Shown here: positions 32,736 to 41,768 of the stretch, one piece after another
Position numbering within the stretch: position 1 is the stretch's first letter
Layout: every line of letters begins with the position of its first letter
Source: Clostridiaceae bacterium
Lineage (GTDB): Bacteria; Bacillota; Clostridia; Peptostreptococcales; Tindalliaceae
Direction of reading: 5' to 3'
Length of the DNA stretch: 64,000 nucleotides
Assembly (NCBI GenBank): GCA_011390155.1
Contig: JAABSW010000007.1
Span: 49,317-113,316, forward strand
Translations under genes and position numbers: made by a program
The notes under the pieces: model-generated
Told to the model about the DNA's origin: nothing
What the model saw: only the letters and a program-made list of their open reading frames with translations
The model's database searches: none

Positions 32736-32771
32736 TTGTGAAATTGATTATCTTCAAGCCGGCAGCGTTTT

Positions 32772-35700
32772 CTAGTCTTCTGCCATCTTCTTGTAGATGC
32801 TGTAACGCTCCTGGGCATCTTTTTCTGCCTGTTCAAAGAGAATGGCAGCTTCTTCAGGGAAGGTTTTTTTCAGGGACTTATACCGCACTTCACTGTCAAG
32901 GAATTCCTGGAAGGAAGCTTTTGGTTCCTTGGAATCCAAAATGAAGGCGTTCTTTCCTTCTTCCTTCAACAGGGGATTGTAACGATATAGGTGCCAGTAC
33001 CCAGCGTCAACAGCGCGCTTGGTTTGTTCCTGGGTTTTACCCATGCCTGCGTAGATTCCGTGAGCAATACAAGGTGTGTAGGCAATGATCAGTGATGGTC
33101 CTGGGTAAGCCTCAGCTTCTTTCAGGGCCTTCATCAACTGGTTCTTATCTGAACCCATAGCAACCTGTGCCACGTACACATATCCATAAGTGATCGCCAT
33201 GCGGCCCAAGTCTTTTTTGCGGATCTTTTTGCCTGAGGTGGCAAACTTGGCAACTGCACCGGCTGGTGATGCTTTGGATGACTGCCCACCTGTATTGGAA
33301 TACACCTCTGTGTCAAGCACCAATACGTTCACATCTTCCCCGGATGCCAGTACATGGTCCAGACCACCGTAGCCGATGTCATAGGCCCAACCGTCACCAC
33401 CAAAGATCCAGTGGGATTTTTTCACCAGGAAGTCTTTTTTCCTGATGATTTCATCCACCACAGCATTGCCTTTGGATGCTTCCAACAGAGGTAACATCTC
33501 ATAGGTGGCTTTCTTGGAGGCTGCTGCATTGTTCATGCCTTCAATCCAAGCCTTAAAGGTGTCTTTCAGTTCTGCTGCCAGGTCCATTTCAAGGCCTTCT
33601 GTCATCAGGTCTGCCAGTCTGTCTCTGAGTTGGTTGGTGGCCAGTGCCATGCCGTACCCATACTCTGCATTGTCTTCAAACAGTGAGTTTGCCCATGCAG
33701 GTCCCTGACCTTTTTCATTGACACAGTAAGGAACTGAAGGTGCGCTGCCGCCGTAAATGGAACTGCAGCCTGTAGCGTTGGCAATGGTCATGCGGTCTCC
33801 AAAGAGCTGTGTGACCAGTTTTACATAAGGTGTTTCCCCGCAGCCGGCGCATGCACCGGAGAATTCGAAGAGAGGCTGTGCAAACTGACTGCCTTTCATG
33901 GTTTGAATGTTCGTCAGGTCTGCTTTACTTTTCAGGGTTACTGCAAATTCCCAATTTTCCTTCTGTGCTTCGATTTGCGGTTCAACAGGCTTCATTTCCA
34001 AGGCCTTGGTTTTGGCAGGGCAGATATCTGCACAGTTACCGCAACCGGTGCAATCCAGTGTGGTCACTTGAATACGGTAAGTCATCCCAGCAAATTCCTT
34101 GCCCATGGCCTTCAGTGTTTCAAAGTTTTCCGGAGCTGCTTTCTGTTCATCTTCATCCAGCAGGAAGGGGCGAATAGCTGCGTGAGGACACACAAAGGCG
34201 CATTGGTTACACTGGATACAGTTCTCCTTGATCCATTCAGGTACATCAACTGCAATACCTCTTTTTTCGTAAGCCGAAGTTCCCATGGGGAAGTGGCCGT
34301 CTTCACGGTCAACGAAAGCACTGACAGGCAGTTCATCGCCTTCCTGAGCGTTCATGGGACGGAGGATGTCACTGATGAAAGCGGGTTCGTCTTTAGAGTC
34401 TTTTTCTACACAATTTGCGCCTGCCCATGAAGCAGGAACAGTCACTTGGTGCACAGCGTCCATGCCCATGTCGATGGCTTTCTGGTTCATTTGAACAATC
34501 TTATCACCTTTGGCACCATAGGTGTCAACCACGGCCTGTTTCATGTATTGAATGGCTTCATCCACTGGAATTACGTCTGCCAGTTTAAAAAACGCTGACT
34601 GCATAACCATGTTAATGCGCCCGCCCAGTCCGATATCGGCAGCAATTTTGGTTCCGTTAATGATGTAGAATTTGGCTTCTTTTTCTACAATGTCTTTTTT
34701 CAGGCATTCAGGCAATTTTTCGTCAAGCTCTTCCTCAGTCCACAAGCAATTAAGCAGGAAAGTACCGCCTTTTTTCAATCCTTTTAACAAGTCATACTGG
34801 TTCACATAGGCCTGGTTATGGGAGGCAATGAAATCAGCTTCGCTGATCAGGTATGTGGAACGAATAGGACTTTTACCGAAGCGTAGGTGGGAAATGGTTA
34901 CACCGCCAGACTTCTTGGAGTCATAGGAGAAATAACCCTGGGCATACATGTCTGTATGATCACCAATGATTTTAATTGAGTTTTTGTTGGCGCCAACCGT
35001 TCCGTCAGAACCAAGGCCCCAGAATTTGCATCGCACGGTACCTTCCGGCTCTGTACTGAGAGGGGGTAGTACCGGTAGTGAACTGTGGCTTACATCATCC
35101 ACAATACCCATGGTAAATAAGTTTTTCGGTGCGTCTTGTTTCAGGTTTTCGTAGACTGATAAAATCTGTGAAGGCGTGGTGTCTTTTGACCCCAAACCAT
35201 AACGACCGCCAACAATCACAGGCGCATTTTCTCTGCCATAGAACATGTCTTTAATATCAAGGTAGAGGGGTTCACCCGGTGCACCTGGTTCTTTGCAACG
35301 ATCCAGCACAGCAATTTTCTTCACTGTTTCAGGCATGACATCAAAGAAATACTTGGCAACAAAGGGACGATACAGATGCACTTTGATCAAACCTATTTTT
35401 TCGCCTTTTTTCAATAAATAATCAACGGTTTCGTCAATGGTTTCCGTGACGGAACCCATGGCAACGATGATGTGCTCGGCGTCTTCTGCCCCATAATAGT
35501 TAAAGGGCATATAGGTTCTGCCAGTCACATCACTGATTTTTTTCATGTAATCAACCACGATTTCAGGAAGCGCTTCATAATAAGGTGCGGCTGCTTCCTT
35601 TGCCTGGAAGAAAATATCAGGGTTTTGTGCTGTTCCCCGAAGTACGGGACGCTCAGGATTCAATGAACGGTTTCGGAAAGCTTCAATGGCATCCCAGTCA

Positions 35701-36284
35701 ACCAGTTCTTTGAAAACACTGTAATCAATGGTTTCGATTTTTTGTACTTCATGAGAGGTTCTGAATCCGTCAAAGAAATGAACAAAGGGCAGACTTCCTT
35801 TGATGGCTGATAAATGAGCCACACCTGCCAGGTCCATGGCTTCCTGCACACTACCGGATGCGATCATGGCACATCCTGTCTGACGGGCAGCCATGACATC
35901 TGAATGGTCTCCGAAAATAGACAGTGCATGTGCTGCCACTGCCCGGGCACTGACATGAAATACGCCTGGGAGTAATTCACCTGCAATTTTATACATGTTA
36001 GGGACCATCAACAGCAACCCTTGTGAGGCAGTATAAGTTGTGGTTAATGCACCCCCTGCAAGTGAACCGTGTACCGCGCCAGCTGCTCCTCCTTCTGATT
36101 GCAATTCTGTCACCTTTACGGTTTGACCAAAAATATTCTTCTGGCCATACGCACTCCACTCGTCCACACTTTCTGCCATGTTTGATGATGGCGTGATGGG
36201 GTAGATTGCGGCGACATCGGTGAACGCATATGAAACATATGCGGCAGCTGTGTTACCATCCATGGTTTTCATTGATTTTGCCAT
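32772..36284 (-). CDS. nifJ: Pyruvate:ferredoxin (flavodoxin) oxidoreductase
   Basis: Converts pyruvate and CoA to acetyl-CoA and CO2, passing electrons to ferredoxin; central to clostridial energy metabolism. The 1170-residue single chain holds all domains: N-terminal pyrimidine domain (AIYPITPSSNMAE), transketolase-C like part, the gamma domain, two [4Fe-4S] sites (CIQCNQCAFVCP, CTGCGNCADICP), a third-cluster Cys region (CAGCGETPY) and the thiamine diphosphate domain (GDGWAYDIGYGGLDHVLASG, DTEVYSNTGGQ). ATG 36284 follows GAAGGAGG; the track start is 13 codons too long. It is a single-gene unit. Confidence 0.97.
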   Translation of the reverse strand: MAKSMKTMDGNTAAAYVSYAFTDVAAIYPITPSSNMAESVDEWSAYGQKNIFGQTVKVTELQSEGGAAGAVHGSLAGGALTTTYTASQGLLLMVPNMYKIAGELLPGVFHVSARAVAAHALSIFGDHSDVMAARQTGCAMIASGSVQEAMDLAGVAHLSAIKGSLPFVHFFDGFRTSHEVQKIETIDYSVFKELVDWDAIEAFRNRSLNPERPVLRGTAQNPDIFFQAKEAAAPYYEALPEIVVDYMKKISDVTGRTYMPFNYYGAEDAEHIIVAMGSVTETIDETVDYLLKKGEKIGLIKVHLYRPFVAKYFFDVMPETVKKIAVLDRCKEPGAPGEPLYLDIKDMFYGRENAPVIVGGRYGLGSKDTTPSQILSVYENLKQDAPKNLFTMGIVDDVSHSSLPVLPPLSTEPEGTVRCKFWGLGSDGTVGANKNSIKIIGDHTDMYAQGYFSYDSKKSGGVTISHLRFGKSPIRSTYLISEADFIASHNQAYVNQYDLLKGLKKGGTFLLNCLWTEEELDEKLPECLKKDIVEKEAKFYIINGTKIAADIGLGGRINMVMQSAFFKLADVIPVDEAIQYMKQAVVDTYGAKGDKIVQMNQKAIDMGMDAVHQVTVPASWAGANCVEKDSKDEPAFISDILRPMNAQEGDELPVSAFVDREDGHFPMGTSAYEKRGIAVDVPEWIKENCIQCNQCAFVCPHAAIRPFLLDEDEQKAAPENFETLKAMGKEFAGMTYRIQVTTLDCTGCGNCADICPAKTKALEMKPVEPQIEAQKENWEFAVTLKSKADLTNIQTMKGSQFAQPLFEFSGACAGCGETPYVKLVTQLFGDRMTIANATGCSSIYGGSAPSVPYCVNEKGQGPAWANSLFEDNAEYGYGMALATNQLRDRLADLMTEGLEMDLAAELKDTFKAWIEGMNNAAASKKATYEMLPLLEASKGNAVVDEIIRKKDFLVKKSHWIFGGDGWAYDIGYGGLDHVLASGEDVNVLVLDTEVYSNTGGQSSKASPAGAVAKFATSGKKIRKKDLGRMAITYGYVYVAQVAMGSDKNQLMKALKEAEAYPGPSLIIAYTPCIAHGIYAGMGKTQEQTKRAVDAGYWHLYRYNPLLKEEGKNAFILDSKEPKASFQEFLDSEVRYKSLKKTFPEEAAILFEQAEKDAQERYSIYKKMAED

Positions 36285-36357
36285 TTTGTTGCCTCCTTCT
36301 TGATTTTGTTTTATTTTTAACATTCATCAGGTTGGAATGTAAAGTGAGTTCTCTCTC

Positions 36358-36363
36358 ATTATA
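36358..36363 (-). promoter_or_regulatory. Candidate -10 box for nifJ
   Basis: Perfect TATAAT on the minus strand about 75 bp upstream of the start. The region 17 bp further up (TGGTAA) is a poor -35 box, so only the -10 is offered. Confidence 0.35.
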
Positions 36364-36600
36364 TAGTATACGATCAAGGTTTACCAGACCATCAGCCCAA
36401 ATATGGAAAGTTTATCTATTCAAAAATATGATTGATTGTAATTTAAACTTGCATATCAACCTTTTACCTGCATGGCTTGACATCTTTTGCACAAACCTCC
36501 CAGGCCCTCCACTGCTTACCATGGTGAATGGCAGCTCTGTCAATTCTCTATCAATGGCTTTCGAAATACAGATTAATTCAGTTTGTTGTCGGCTAATAGA
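36364..36600. other. Intergenic region between nifJ and the HD-domain gene
   Basis: Part of a 418-bp gap between divergent genes. Two short ORFs on either strand have no ribosome site or similarity. Nothing else recognisable apart from the promoters at its two ends. Confidence 0.5.
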
Positions 36601-36629
36601 TTGATTAGAGATTGTCAATGGTTTATAAT
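36601..36629 (+). promoter_or_regulatory. Promoter of the HD-domain gene
   Basis: TTGATT (36601-36606), 17 bp, perfect TATAAT (36624-36629), about 70 bp before the start. Confidence 0.75.
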
Positions 36630-36702
36630 GTAATCATGCATCCGCAGGATATCCCCCTATTTTCTGAATCTTTTTCCGACTCAAGGCGAAAGGATGAAGC
36701 CC

Positions 36703-37290
36703 ATGGAATGTTTGGAGCAATACATTTCTCCAGAAATACGCAGGGAAATGGAAGACCGTTTTTATTTGACTAACCCTGGTACCCACGAGCGCCGGGTTTT
36801 AAAATATGCCCTGCAATTATTCAATGTTATGGCTGGGCCCTTTTGTCTTGGAAGAAAAAAGAAAAACTTACTCTATTACAGCGCTCTTTTACATGATATT
36901 GGTTATGAAATCAGTCCTCAGAAACATGATGTTCACACCTATCGACTGATCTCTGAAGATCCATTTTTTGACTTTTGGCCTCACCAGGAACGTTTGATGT
37001 TGGCATTGGTAGCAGGTGGACATCGAAAAAACATCTGTGTTAACGTCAATCATCTGCCTCCCAAAGGCCAGTTGACCGTCAGACAACTTGCAGCAATTCT
37101 TCGCATTGCAGATGCCATCGACTACCCCAGAGATCAATCCCTGAAAATTATTGAAACTGAACTATCTGACCAGGAGCTGAATATTTTCATACAATCCACT
37201 GCTTCTGCCACGGTTTCTGCCAGAGTGGCGCAGAAATCGAAGCTCTTTAAGGATGTTTTTGGCCTTTCCGTCAGGGTTCTAGAATCATGA
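36703..37290 (+). CDS. HD-domain protein related to the Ppx/GppA C-terminal domain
   Basis: Predicted metal-dependent phosphohydrolase of 195 residues. HD signature YYSALLHDIGYEIS, with further His in KHDVHTYRLI and GGHRK, and RQLAAILRIADAIDYPRDQS, which matches the HD domain of exopolyphosphatase/pppGpp phosphohydrolases (Ppx/GppA). The catalytic N-terminal domain of Ppx is absent, so this is a stand-alone HD protein; its substrate is unknown. ATG 36703 is preferred because AAAGG lies 9 nt upstream. Followed by a small terminator. Confidence 0.83.
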   Translation: MECLEQYISPEIRREMEDRFYLTNPGTHERRVLKYALQLFNVMAGPFCLGRKKKNLLYYSALLHDIGYEISPQKHDVHTYRLISEDPFFDFWPHQERLMLALVAGGHRKNICVNVNHLPPKGQLTVRQLAAILRIADAIDYPRDQSLKIIETELSDQELNIFIQSTASATVSARVAQKSKLFKDVFGLSVRVLES

Positions 37291-37297
37291 AGGTGAA

Positions 37298-37322
37298 GGA
37301 ATTGGACAATTCCCTCTTTTTC
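37298..37322 (+). terminator. Small intrinsic terminator after the HD-domain gene
   Basis: GGAATT-GGAC-AATTCC followed by CTCTTTTTC. Short stem but a clear T run. Confidence 0.6.
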
Positions 37323-37331
37323 TGGTATCAT
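37323..37331 (+). promoter_or_regulatory. Extended -10 promoter of the parvulin gene
   Basis: TGGTATCAT: TG, one base, then TATCAT (5 of 6), 30 bp before the start of the parvulin gene. No clear -35 box. Confidence 0.35.
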
Positions 37332-37360
37332 GAGGCCATTAACCTTAAAGGAGCGATTTG

Positions 37361-38107
37361 ATGACTGAAAGTCAAGTATTAGCCGTAGTAGAAGGCCGGG
37401 AAATTACCCAGGACGACCTGGAAATGGTCATCCGAAGCCTTGATCCCAGACAGGCAGCACAGTTTCAGACAGAGGAAGGCAAAGAACGTTTATTGCAGGA
37501 ACTGGTTCACCAGGAAATGATTTTATTGGATGCCATGGAGCAAAATATGGAAGACAACCTGGATTACCAGCGTTCTTTAAAGAAGATGAAGGACAACTTC
37601 CTGAAACAATACGCTATGAATGCCATGTTCCAAAAAGCCCAGGTAACTGAAGAAGAGGTTGAAGCTTATTATCAGGAAAACCCTGGCCAGTTTGAGTCAC
37701 CACCTCAAACCCTTGCAAGTCACATTCTGGTGGCTGAAGAAGAAAAAGCCCAGGAAATTAAAAAAGACCTGGACGAAGGTGCTTCCTTCGAAGAACAGGC
37801 AAAGGAACACTCCTCCTGCCCTTCCAGTGAAAAAGGCGGCGACTTGGGTTATTACCCTAAAGGACGCATGGTACCCGAGTTTGAAACGGCTGCAGACGAA
37901 CTGGCAGTTGGTGAAGTAAGCGCACCGGTCAAAACCCAGTTTGGCTATCACATTATTAAAGTCATGGACCGTAAAGAAGGCGAGACCCGTCAGCTGGATG
38001 AAGTCCGACAGCAGTTGGAACAGCACTTGGTGTCACAAAAACAACAAAATGTGTACACAGATACCGTGGACCGGTTAACGAAAAAATACAGCTTCGAAAT
38101 TAAATAA
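37361..38107 (+). CDS. Parvulin-type peptidyl-prolyl isomerase, no signal peptide
   Basis: PpiC/PrsA-family foldase of 248 residues. A SurA/PrsA-like helical N-terminal domain ([40 protein letters not shown]) precedes a rotamase core ([54 protein letters not shown]). PrsA is normally an exported lipoprotein; here the N-terminus has no signal peptide or lipobox, so it is predicted cytoplasmic, as in some clostridia. ATG 37361 follows AAAGGAG; the track start is a TTG one codon earlier. Single-gene unit. Confidence 0.92.
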   Translation: MTESQVLAVVEGREITQDDLEMVIRSLDPRQAAQFQTEEGKERLLQELVHQEMILLDAMEQNMEDNLDYQRSLKKMKDNFLKQYAMNAMFQKAQVTEEEVEAYYQENPGQFESPPQTLASHILVAEEEKAQEIKKDLDEGASFEEQAKEHSSCPSSEKGGDLGYYPKGRMVPEFETAADELAVGEVSAPVKTQFGYHIIKVMDRKEGETRQLDEVRQQLEQHLVSQKQQNVYTDTVDRLTKKYSFEIK

Positions 38108-38120
38108 ACATGCACAGCAA

Positions 38121-38145
38121 AGCCCTGGTCACATTGACCAGGGCT
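38121..38145 (+). terminator. Terminator between parvulin and xdh genes (both strands)
   Basis: AGCCCTGGTCA-CAT-TGACCAGGGCT, an 11-bp stem. The T-rich tail is weak on both strands (TTCCTTATT and TTTGC), but the position between convergent genes supports termination. Confidence 0.75.
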
Positions 38146-38160
38146 TCCTTATTCAGCCAC

Positions 38161-40479
38161 TTATTTTTTATCTAATGTCTTTTCCCGCAACGCCATGAAC
38201 ACTTTTTCCGGAGTGGCCGGCAACTGTCGGATTCTCACGCCACAGGCATGATGGATAGCATCGGCAATGGCTGGTGCCACTGTGTTCAGCACCACTTCTC
38301 CAATGGACTTTGCACCAAAGGGGCCTGTCTCATCGTAACCGTCCAACAGTTCAACCCTGACCTTCCCCACGTCTGCCCGACCAGGTATTTTATACTGCAT
38401 AAAGGTATCCTGGATTAATTTTCCCGTTCTGGTGTACGTCGCTTCTTCATACAGTGCCAATCCAATACCCTGTACAATACCTCCCTCAGCCTGCACACTG
38501 GCCAGCCTTGGATTAATGGGCGTTCCACAATCCACCACCCCCACAAAATCAATGGGTGTCACCTTCCCTGTCTCCAGGTCCACTTCCACTTCTGCAAAAC
38601 CTGCCATATAGGGAGGGGCTGCTTTTTTCGGTATAAAAGAACCTGTGACACATAGTTGCTGATGCATGGTGCTGTAGGTGATTTTGTTGGCAAAATCCGC
38701 CAGGGTAATGCTGTCTTCAGGATGATAACAAATCAGCTGATCACCCTGGTAGCTGATATGTTCCTCAGTTGTTTGAAAATAAGCGGCGGCGGCCGTAACA
38801 ATGGCCGATTTCATCTTATCGGCGGCATCGATGATGGCATTGCCGGTGGTATAGGTGGTGCTGGAGGCGTAAGCGCCACTGTCAAAGGGGGTTACATCCG
38901 TATCCGCTGTGTACAGAACAATTTTATCCATGGAAACACCCAGCGCTTCCGCTGCAATCTGGGTCAGGATGGTGTCAGCACCCGTGCCAATGTCCGTAGA
39001 CCCCAATGCCAGGTTGAAAAATCCGTCATCGTTCAGTTTTAATGTGGCTGCGGCCATGTCAATGTTGGGTAGTCCTGATCCCTGTTGGGAAATGGCCATG
39101 CCCACGCCACGCACCTTGTTACCATGCCGCTGTGGGGTTATTCTCTTCTGGTCCCAGTTTATGAGGGCTTTGCCTCTGCTCACACATTCCTCCAGCAGAC
39201 AGCTGTCCATGTACATGGGTGCATCCCCGGCCCCTTTTGTGACCATGTTATAAAGCTTGGTGGTTTCACCCTTGCGAATCATGTTTTTTTCCCGTAAGGC
39301 CACTGGATCCATGTCCAGGGTTTCCGCTAACTCATTCATCGCTGATTCAAGGGCAAAAATTCCCTGGGTAACACCATACCCGCGTAAAGCCCCGCCAGGC
39401 ACATGGTTGGTGTACACCGCTTTTCCGCTGAACCGACTGGCTTCCACCTTGTTATACAAGGTTAACACTTTTTTTCCCGCACTGCCCAGCGTGGTGGCGG
39501 CATGCTCACCATAGGCACCGGTGTCCCAGATGCCCTTCATATCAATGGCCCTGATCTTACCGTCCCTGTCAGCTCCCAGGGTGATGTCGAAGGTCATGGC
39601 GTGCCTGGATGTGGTGCCCCGGAAAACCTCACGCCGGGTGTATACAATTTTAGCTGGTTTGCCCGTGATCATGGTGACCAGGGCAGGGTAAAACTCCGAA
39701 TGCACTGTTTGCTTTGAACCGAAACCTCCACCGATGCGGGGTTTGATAACCCTTATTTTGGAAAGGGGCAAGTCCAGTGCATTGCCTAAAATCCTTCTGA
39801 CATGAAAGGGGATTTGGGTGGAACTGACGATCACCAGACGCCCGTAAACATCCAGGTAGCTGTAAGTACGCTGGGTTTCCATCATCGCCTGGGCCTGACC
39901 CTGGGTTTTATAGGTATGGGTCACCACCACGGGGCATTCAGGCATTACCTCATCAACGCTTCCCAGCTCAAAATCAACCCTTCCTGCAATGTTATGCGCA
40001 GGGTCATGACCAAAATTTGCCAGGGCTTTTATGTCTTCTTCCGGGTGTATGGGCGGCATGGTGTCCGCTGTTTCCATGTCAAGGACCATGGGTTGCATTT
40101 CATAGGTGACTTTTATCATTTTCAGTGCTTTCTCTGCCGTTTTTTCATCGATTGCTGCCACGATGGCCACATCGTCTCCCACATGACGCACCCTGTGGTC
40201 AAGGAGAAACTTATCGTGGGGTGACATTTCCGGGTAGGCCTGTCCTGCCCGGGTAAAGGGCTTTCGGATAACATCCTGGTGTGTCAGCACACACACCACT
40301 CCCGGCATCTTCTCGGCCCGACCCTTGTCGATGCTGGTGATCAGGGCGTGAGGGTGAGGGCTGCGCAATACTTTTACAACCAGGGCTTCCTTTGGTGCCA
40401 AGTCATCTGTATACACTGGTTTTCCCGTTACCAGGCTGATACCGTCCATTTTAGGGAGACTCTGGTTTACGATTTTCAT
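38161..40479 (-). CDS. Xanthine dehydrogenase family, molybdenum-binding subunit
   Basis: Large subunit of a molybdenum hydroxylase, 772 residues, with the aldehyde oxidase/xanthine dehydrogenase a/b hammerhead (GKPVYTDDLAPKEALVVKVLRSPHPHA) and Mo-pterin domain (GGFGSKQTVHSEFYPAL, GGALRGYGVTQGIFALESAMNELA, IGEVVLNTVAPAIADAI). It should hydroxylate xanthine or another purine; the adjacent purine permease supports that. The C-terminal catalytic Glu region (GPFGAKSIGEVVLN) is present. ATG 40479 is chosen because GGAGG lies 8 nt upstream. It is the last gene of permease-FAD-FeS-Mo. Confidence 0.93.
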   Translation of the reverse strand: MKIVNQSLPKMDGISLVTGKPVYTDDLAPKEALVVKVLRSPHPHALITSIDKGRAEKMPGVVCVLTHQDVIRKPFTRAGQAYPEMSPHDKFLLDHRVRHVGDDVAIVAAIDEKTAEKALKMIKVTYEMQPMVLDMETADTMPPIHPEEDIKALANFGHDPAHNIAGRVDFELGSVDEVMPECPVVVTHTYKTQGQAQAMMETQRTYSYLDVYGRLVIVSSTQIPFHVRRILGNALDLPLSKIRVIKPRIGGGFGSKQTVHSEFYPALVTMITGKPAKIVYTRREVFRGTTSRHAMTFDITLGADRDGKIRAIDMKGIWDTGAYGEHAATTLGSAGKKVLTLYNKVEASRFSGKAVYTNHVPGGALRGYGVTQGIFALESAMNELAETLDMDPVALREKNMIRKGETTKLYNMVTKGAGDAPMYMDSCLLEECVSRGKALINWDQKRITPQRHGNKVRGVGMAISQQGSGLPNIDMAAATLKLNDDGFFNLALGSTDIGTGADTILTQIAAEALGVSMDKIVLYTADTDVTPFDSGAYASSTTYTTGNAIIDAADKMKSAIVTAAAAYFQTTEEHISYQGDQLICYHPEDSITLADFANKITYSTMHQQLCVTGSFIPKKAAPPYMAGFAEVEVDLETGKVTPIDFVGVVDCGTPINPRLASVQAEGGIVQGIGLALYEEATYTRTGKLIQDTFMQYKIPGRADVGKVRVELLDGYDETGPFGAKSIGEVVLNTVAPAIADAIHHACGVRIRQLPATPEKVFMALREKTLDKK

Positions 40480-40972
40480 CCTCATACCCTCCCCTTGGCA
40501 CTTGGCCCTCAGATTTTTGCTGCCTTCTCAGGTTGAAATAGGCCTGGATGGCCCTCAATTGGCTGGCGTAACCGGTACATCTGCAAAGATTACCTTTTAA
40601 AAAATGTTTGATCTCTTCTTCAGTTGGATCTTCCACTAACTGCTCCATGTACAGGATGTTCATAACGGTTCCACTGGTACAGTAGCCGCATTGATCTGCT
40701 CCCTGTTCAACAAAAAAGTTGGCGATAGTTGCCGCCTGTTGGGGAACCCCTTCTATGGTGGTGATTTCATGACCTTCTGCCTTGATGGCCAGCAACACAC
40801 AGGAAAGCACCGATTTGCCATCCAGGTGTACTGTACAGACACCACAGTTGCCAGTGTCGCATCCCTGGCGAACCCCCAGGTACCCATTGGCCCTTAATAC
40901 ATCCACCAGGTAGTCATCCGGTCTGATTTCCAGGTTCTTTGGCATGCCGTTAATGGTTGTGTTCAGTTTCAC
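40451..40972 (-). CDS. Xanthine dehydrogenase family, [2Fe-2S] subunit
   Basis: Iron-sulfur subunit of 173 residues. A plant-type [2Fe-2S] domain (GCDTGNCGVCTVHLDGKSVLSC) is followed by the all-helical [2Fe-2S] domain (CGYCTSG and CRCTGY), so all eight Cys are in place. It passes electrons from the Mo centre to the FAD subunit. The gene starts at GTG 40972 after GAAGGAGG, inside the end of the FAD gene. Its C-terminal tail, about 20 residues of charged sequence, overlaps the Mo subunit gene and is longer than usual. Confidence 0.95.
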   Translation of the reverse strand: MKLNTTINGMPKNLEIRPDDYLVDVLRANGYLGVRQGCDTGNCGVCTVHLDGKSVLSCVLLAIKAEGHEITTIEGVPQQAATIANFFVEQGADQCGYCTSGTVMNILYMEQLVEDPTEEEIKHFLKGNLCRCTGYASQLRAIQAYFNLRRQQKSEGQVPRGGYEDENRKPESP

Positions 40973-41765
40973 TGTTCGCCACCTCCTTCAACACCAGCGC
41001 GACCAGTACCTTGGCCATTTCTTTTCGGTAAGCTCCCGTACCCCGGCTGTTAGTGCCAAAAACCAATTCTTCTGATGCCATCCTGGCAGTCTCTTCCAGT
41101 GCCTCATTCCAGTTGCTCTGCTTGTTCAGGTACTCCATAGCCTTGACTGCCAGTTGAGCTCTGCCGGGTCGGGCACCCAGGCAAATGCGCCAATTCCCAT
41201 CAAAAAGTGCTGCTGATGCATTTAAGAGCGAGTAATCACCATCACTATTGCGCAGGGATGTGGTGAAGGTTTCCGTTTTACCTTTTGGAATAATGATCAT
41301 CTCCAACAGGTCCCTGCCTTCAACCCCTTTTTCGAGAAAAACCTCCAGGGACATGGTGCCTGCTTTGTACAGCTTCACCTGAACGGGTAAGGCCAACAAC
41401 CCGGTAATCAAGTCGGAAAAACCATACCTTGAATACACTGTGGCGCCCAGGGTAACCACGTTTCGCAGCTGCACACCAACGATGTGCTGCACTGATAATT
41501 TAAACAGCTGGCTGAAATCGCGGTTCAGCGCTGAGTGCCTTTCAAGCTCTCCCAAGGTTACCATGGCCCCTATGTGCCATTCATGCTCCTGCTCGCTAAT
41601 ATCATTAAGGCCACAGCTGCTAAGGTCAATGAGGGTGGTGATGTTTTTACTTCCCATTCTTAGAAAACCGCCACCCCCTAATAATGTGGCAAACTTGTTT
41701 TTCTGCAAAGCCTCGTATGCTTCATCCGTTGTTGAGGGTACCACCACTTCTCTAACGGTGATCAT
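40950..41765 (-). CDS. Xanthine dehydrogenase family, FAD-binding subunit
   Basis: FAD subunit of 271 residues in the molybdopterin dehydrogenase/CO dehydrogenase medium-chain family. FAD-binding motifs: TLLGGGGFLRMG near residue 28 and VQLRNVVTLGATVYSRYGFSDLITGLLAL near 100. The C-terminal CO_deh_flav_C domain follows. It transfers electrons to NAD or another acceptor. ATG 41765 follows GGAGGGATAGAGG. It is the second gene of the operon, 3 bp after the permease. Confidence 0.93.
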   Translation of the reverse strand: MITVREVVVPSTTDEAYEALQKNKFATLLGGGGFLRMGSKNITTLIDLSSCGLNDISEQEHEWHIGAMVTLGELERHSALNRDFSQLFKLSVQHIVGVQLRNVVTLGATVYSRYGFSDLITGLLALPVQVKLYKAGTMSLEVFLEKGVEGRDLLEMIIIPKGKTETFTTSLRNSDGDYSLLNASAALFDGNWRICLGARPGRAQLAVKAMEYLNKQSNWNEALEETARMASEELVFGTNSRGTGAYRKEMAKVLVALVLKEVANSETEHNH

Positions 41766-41768
41766 CCT

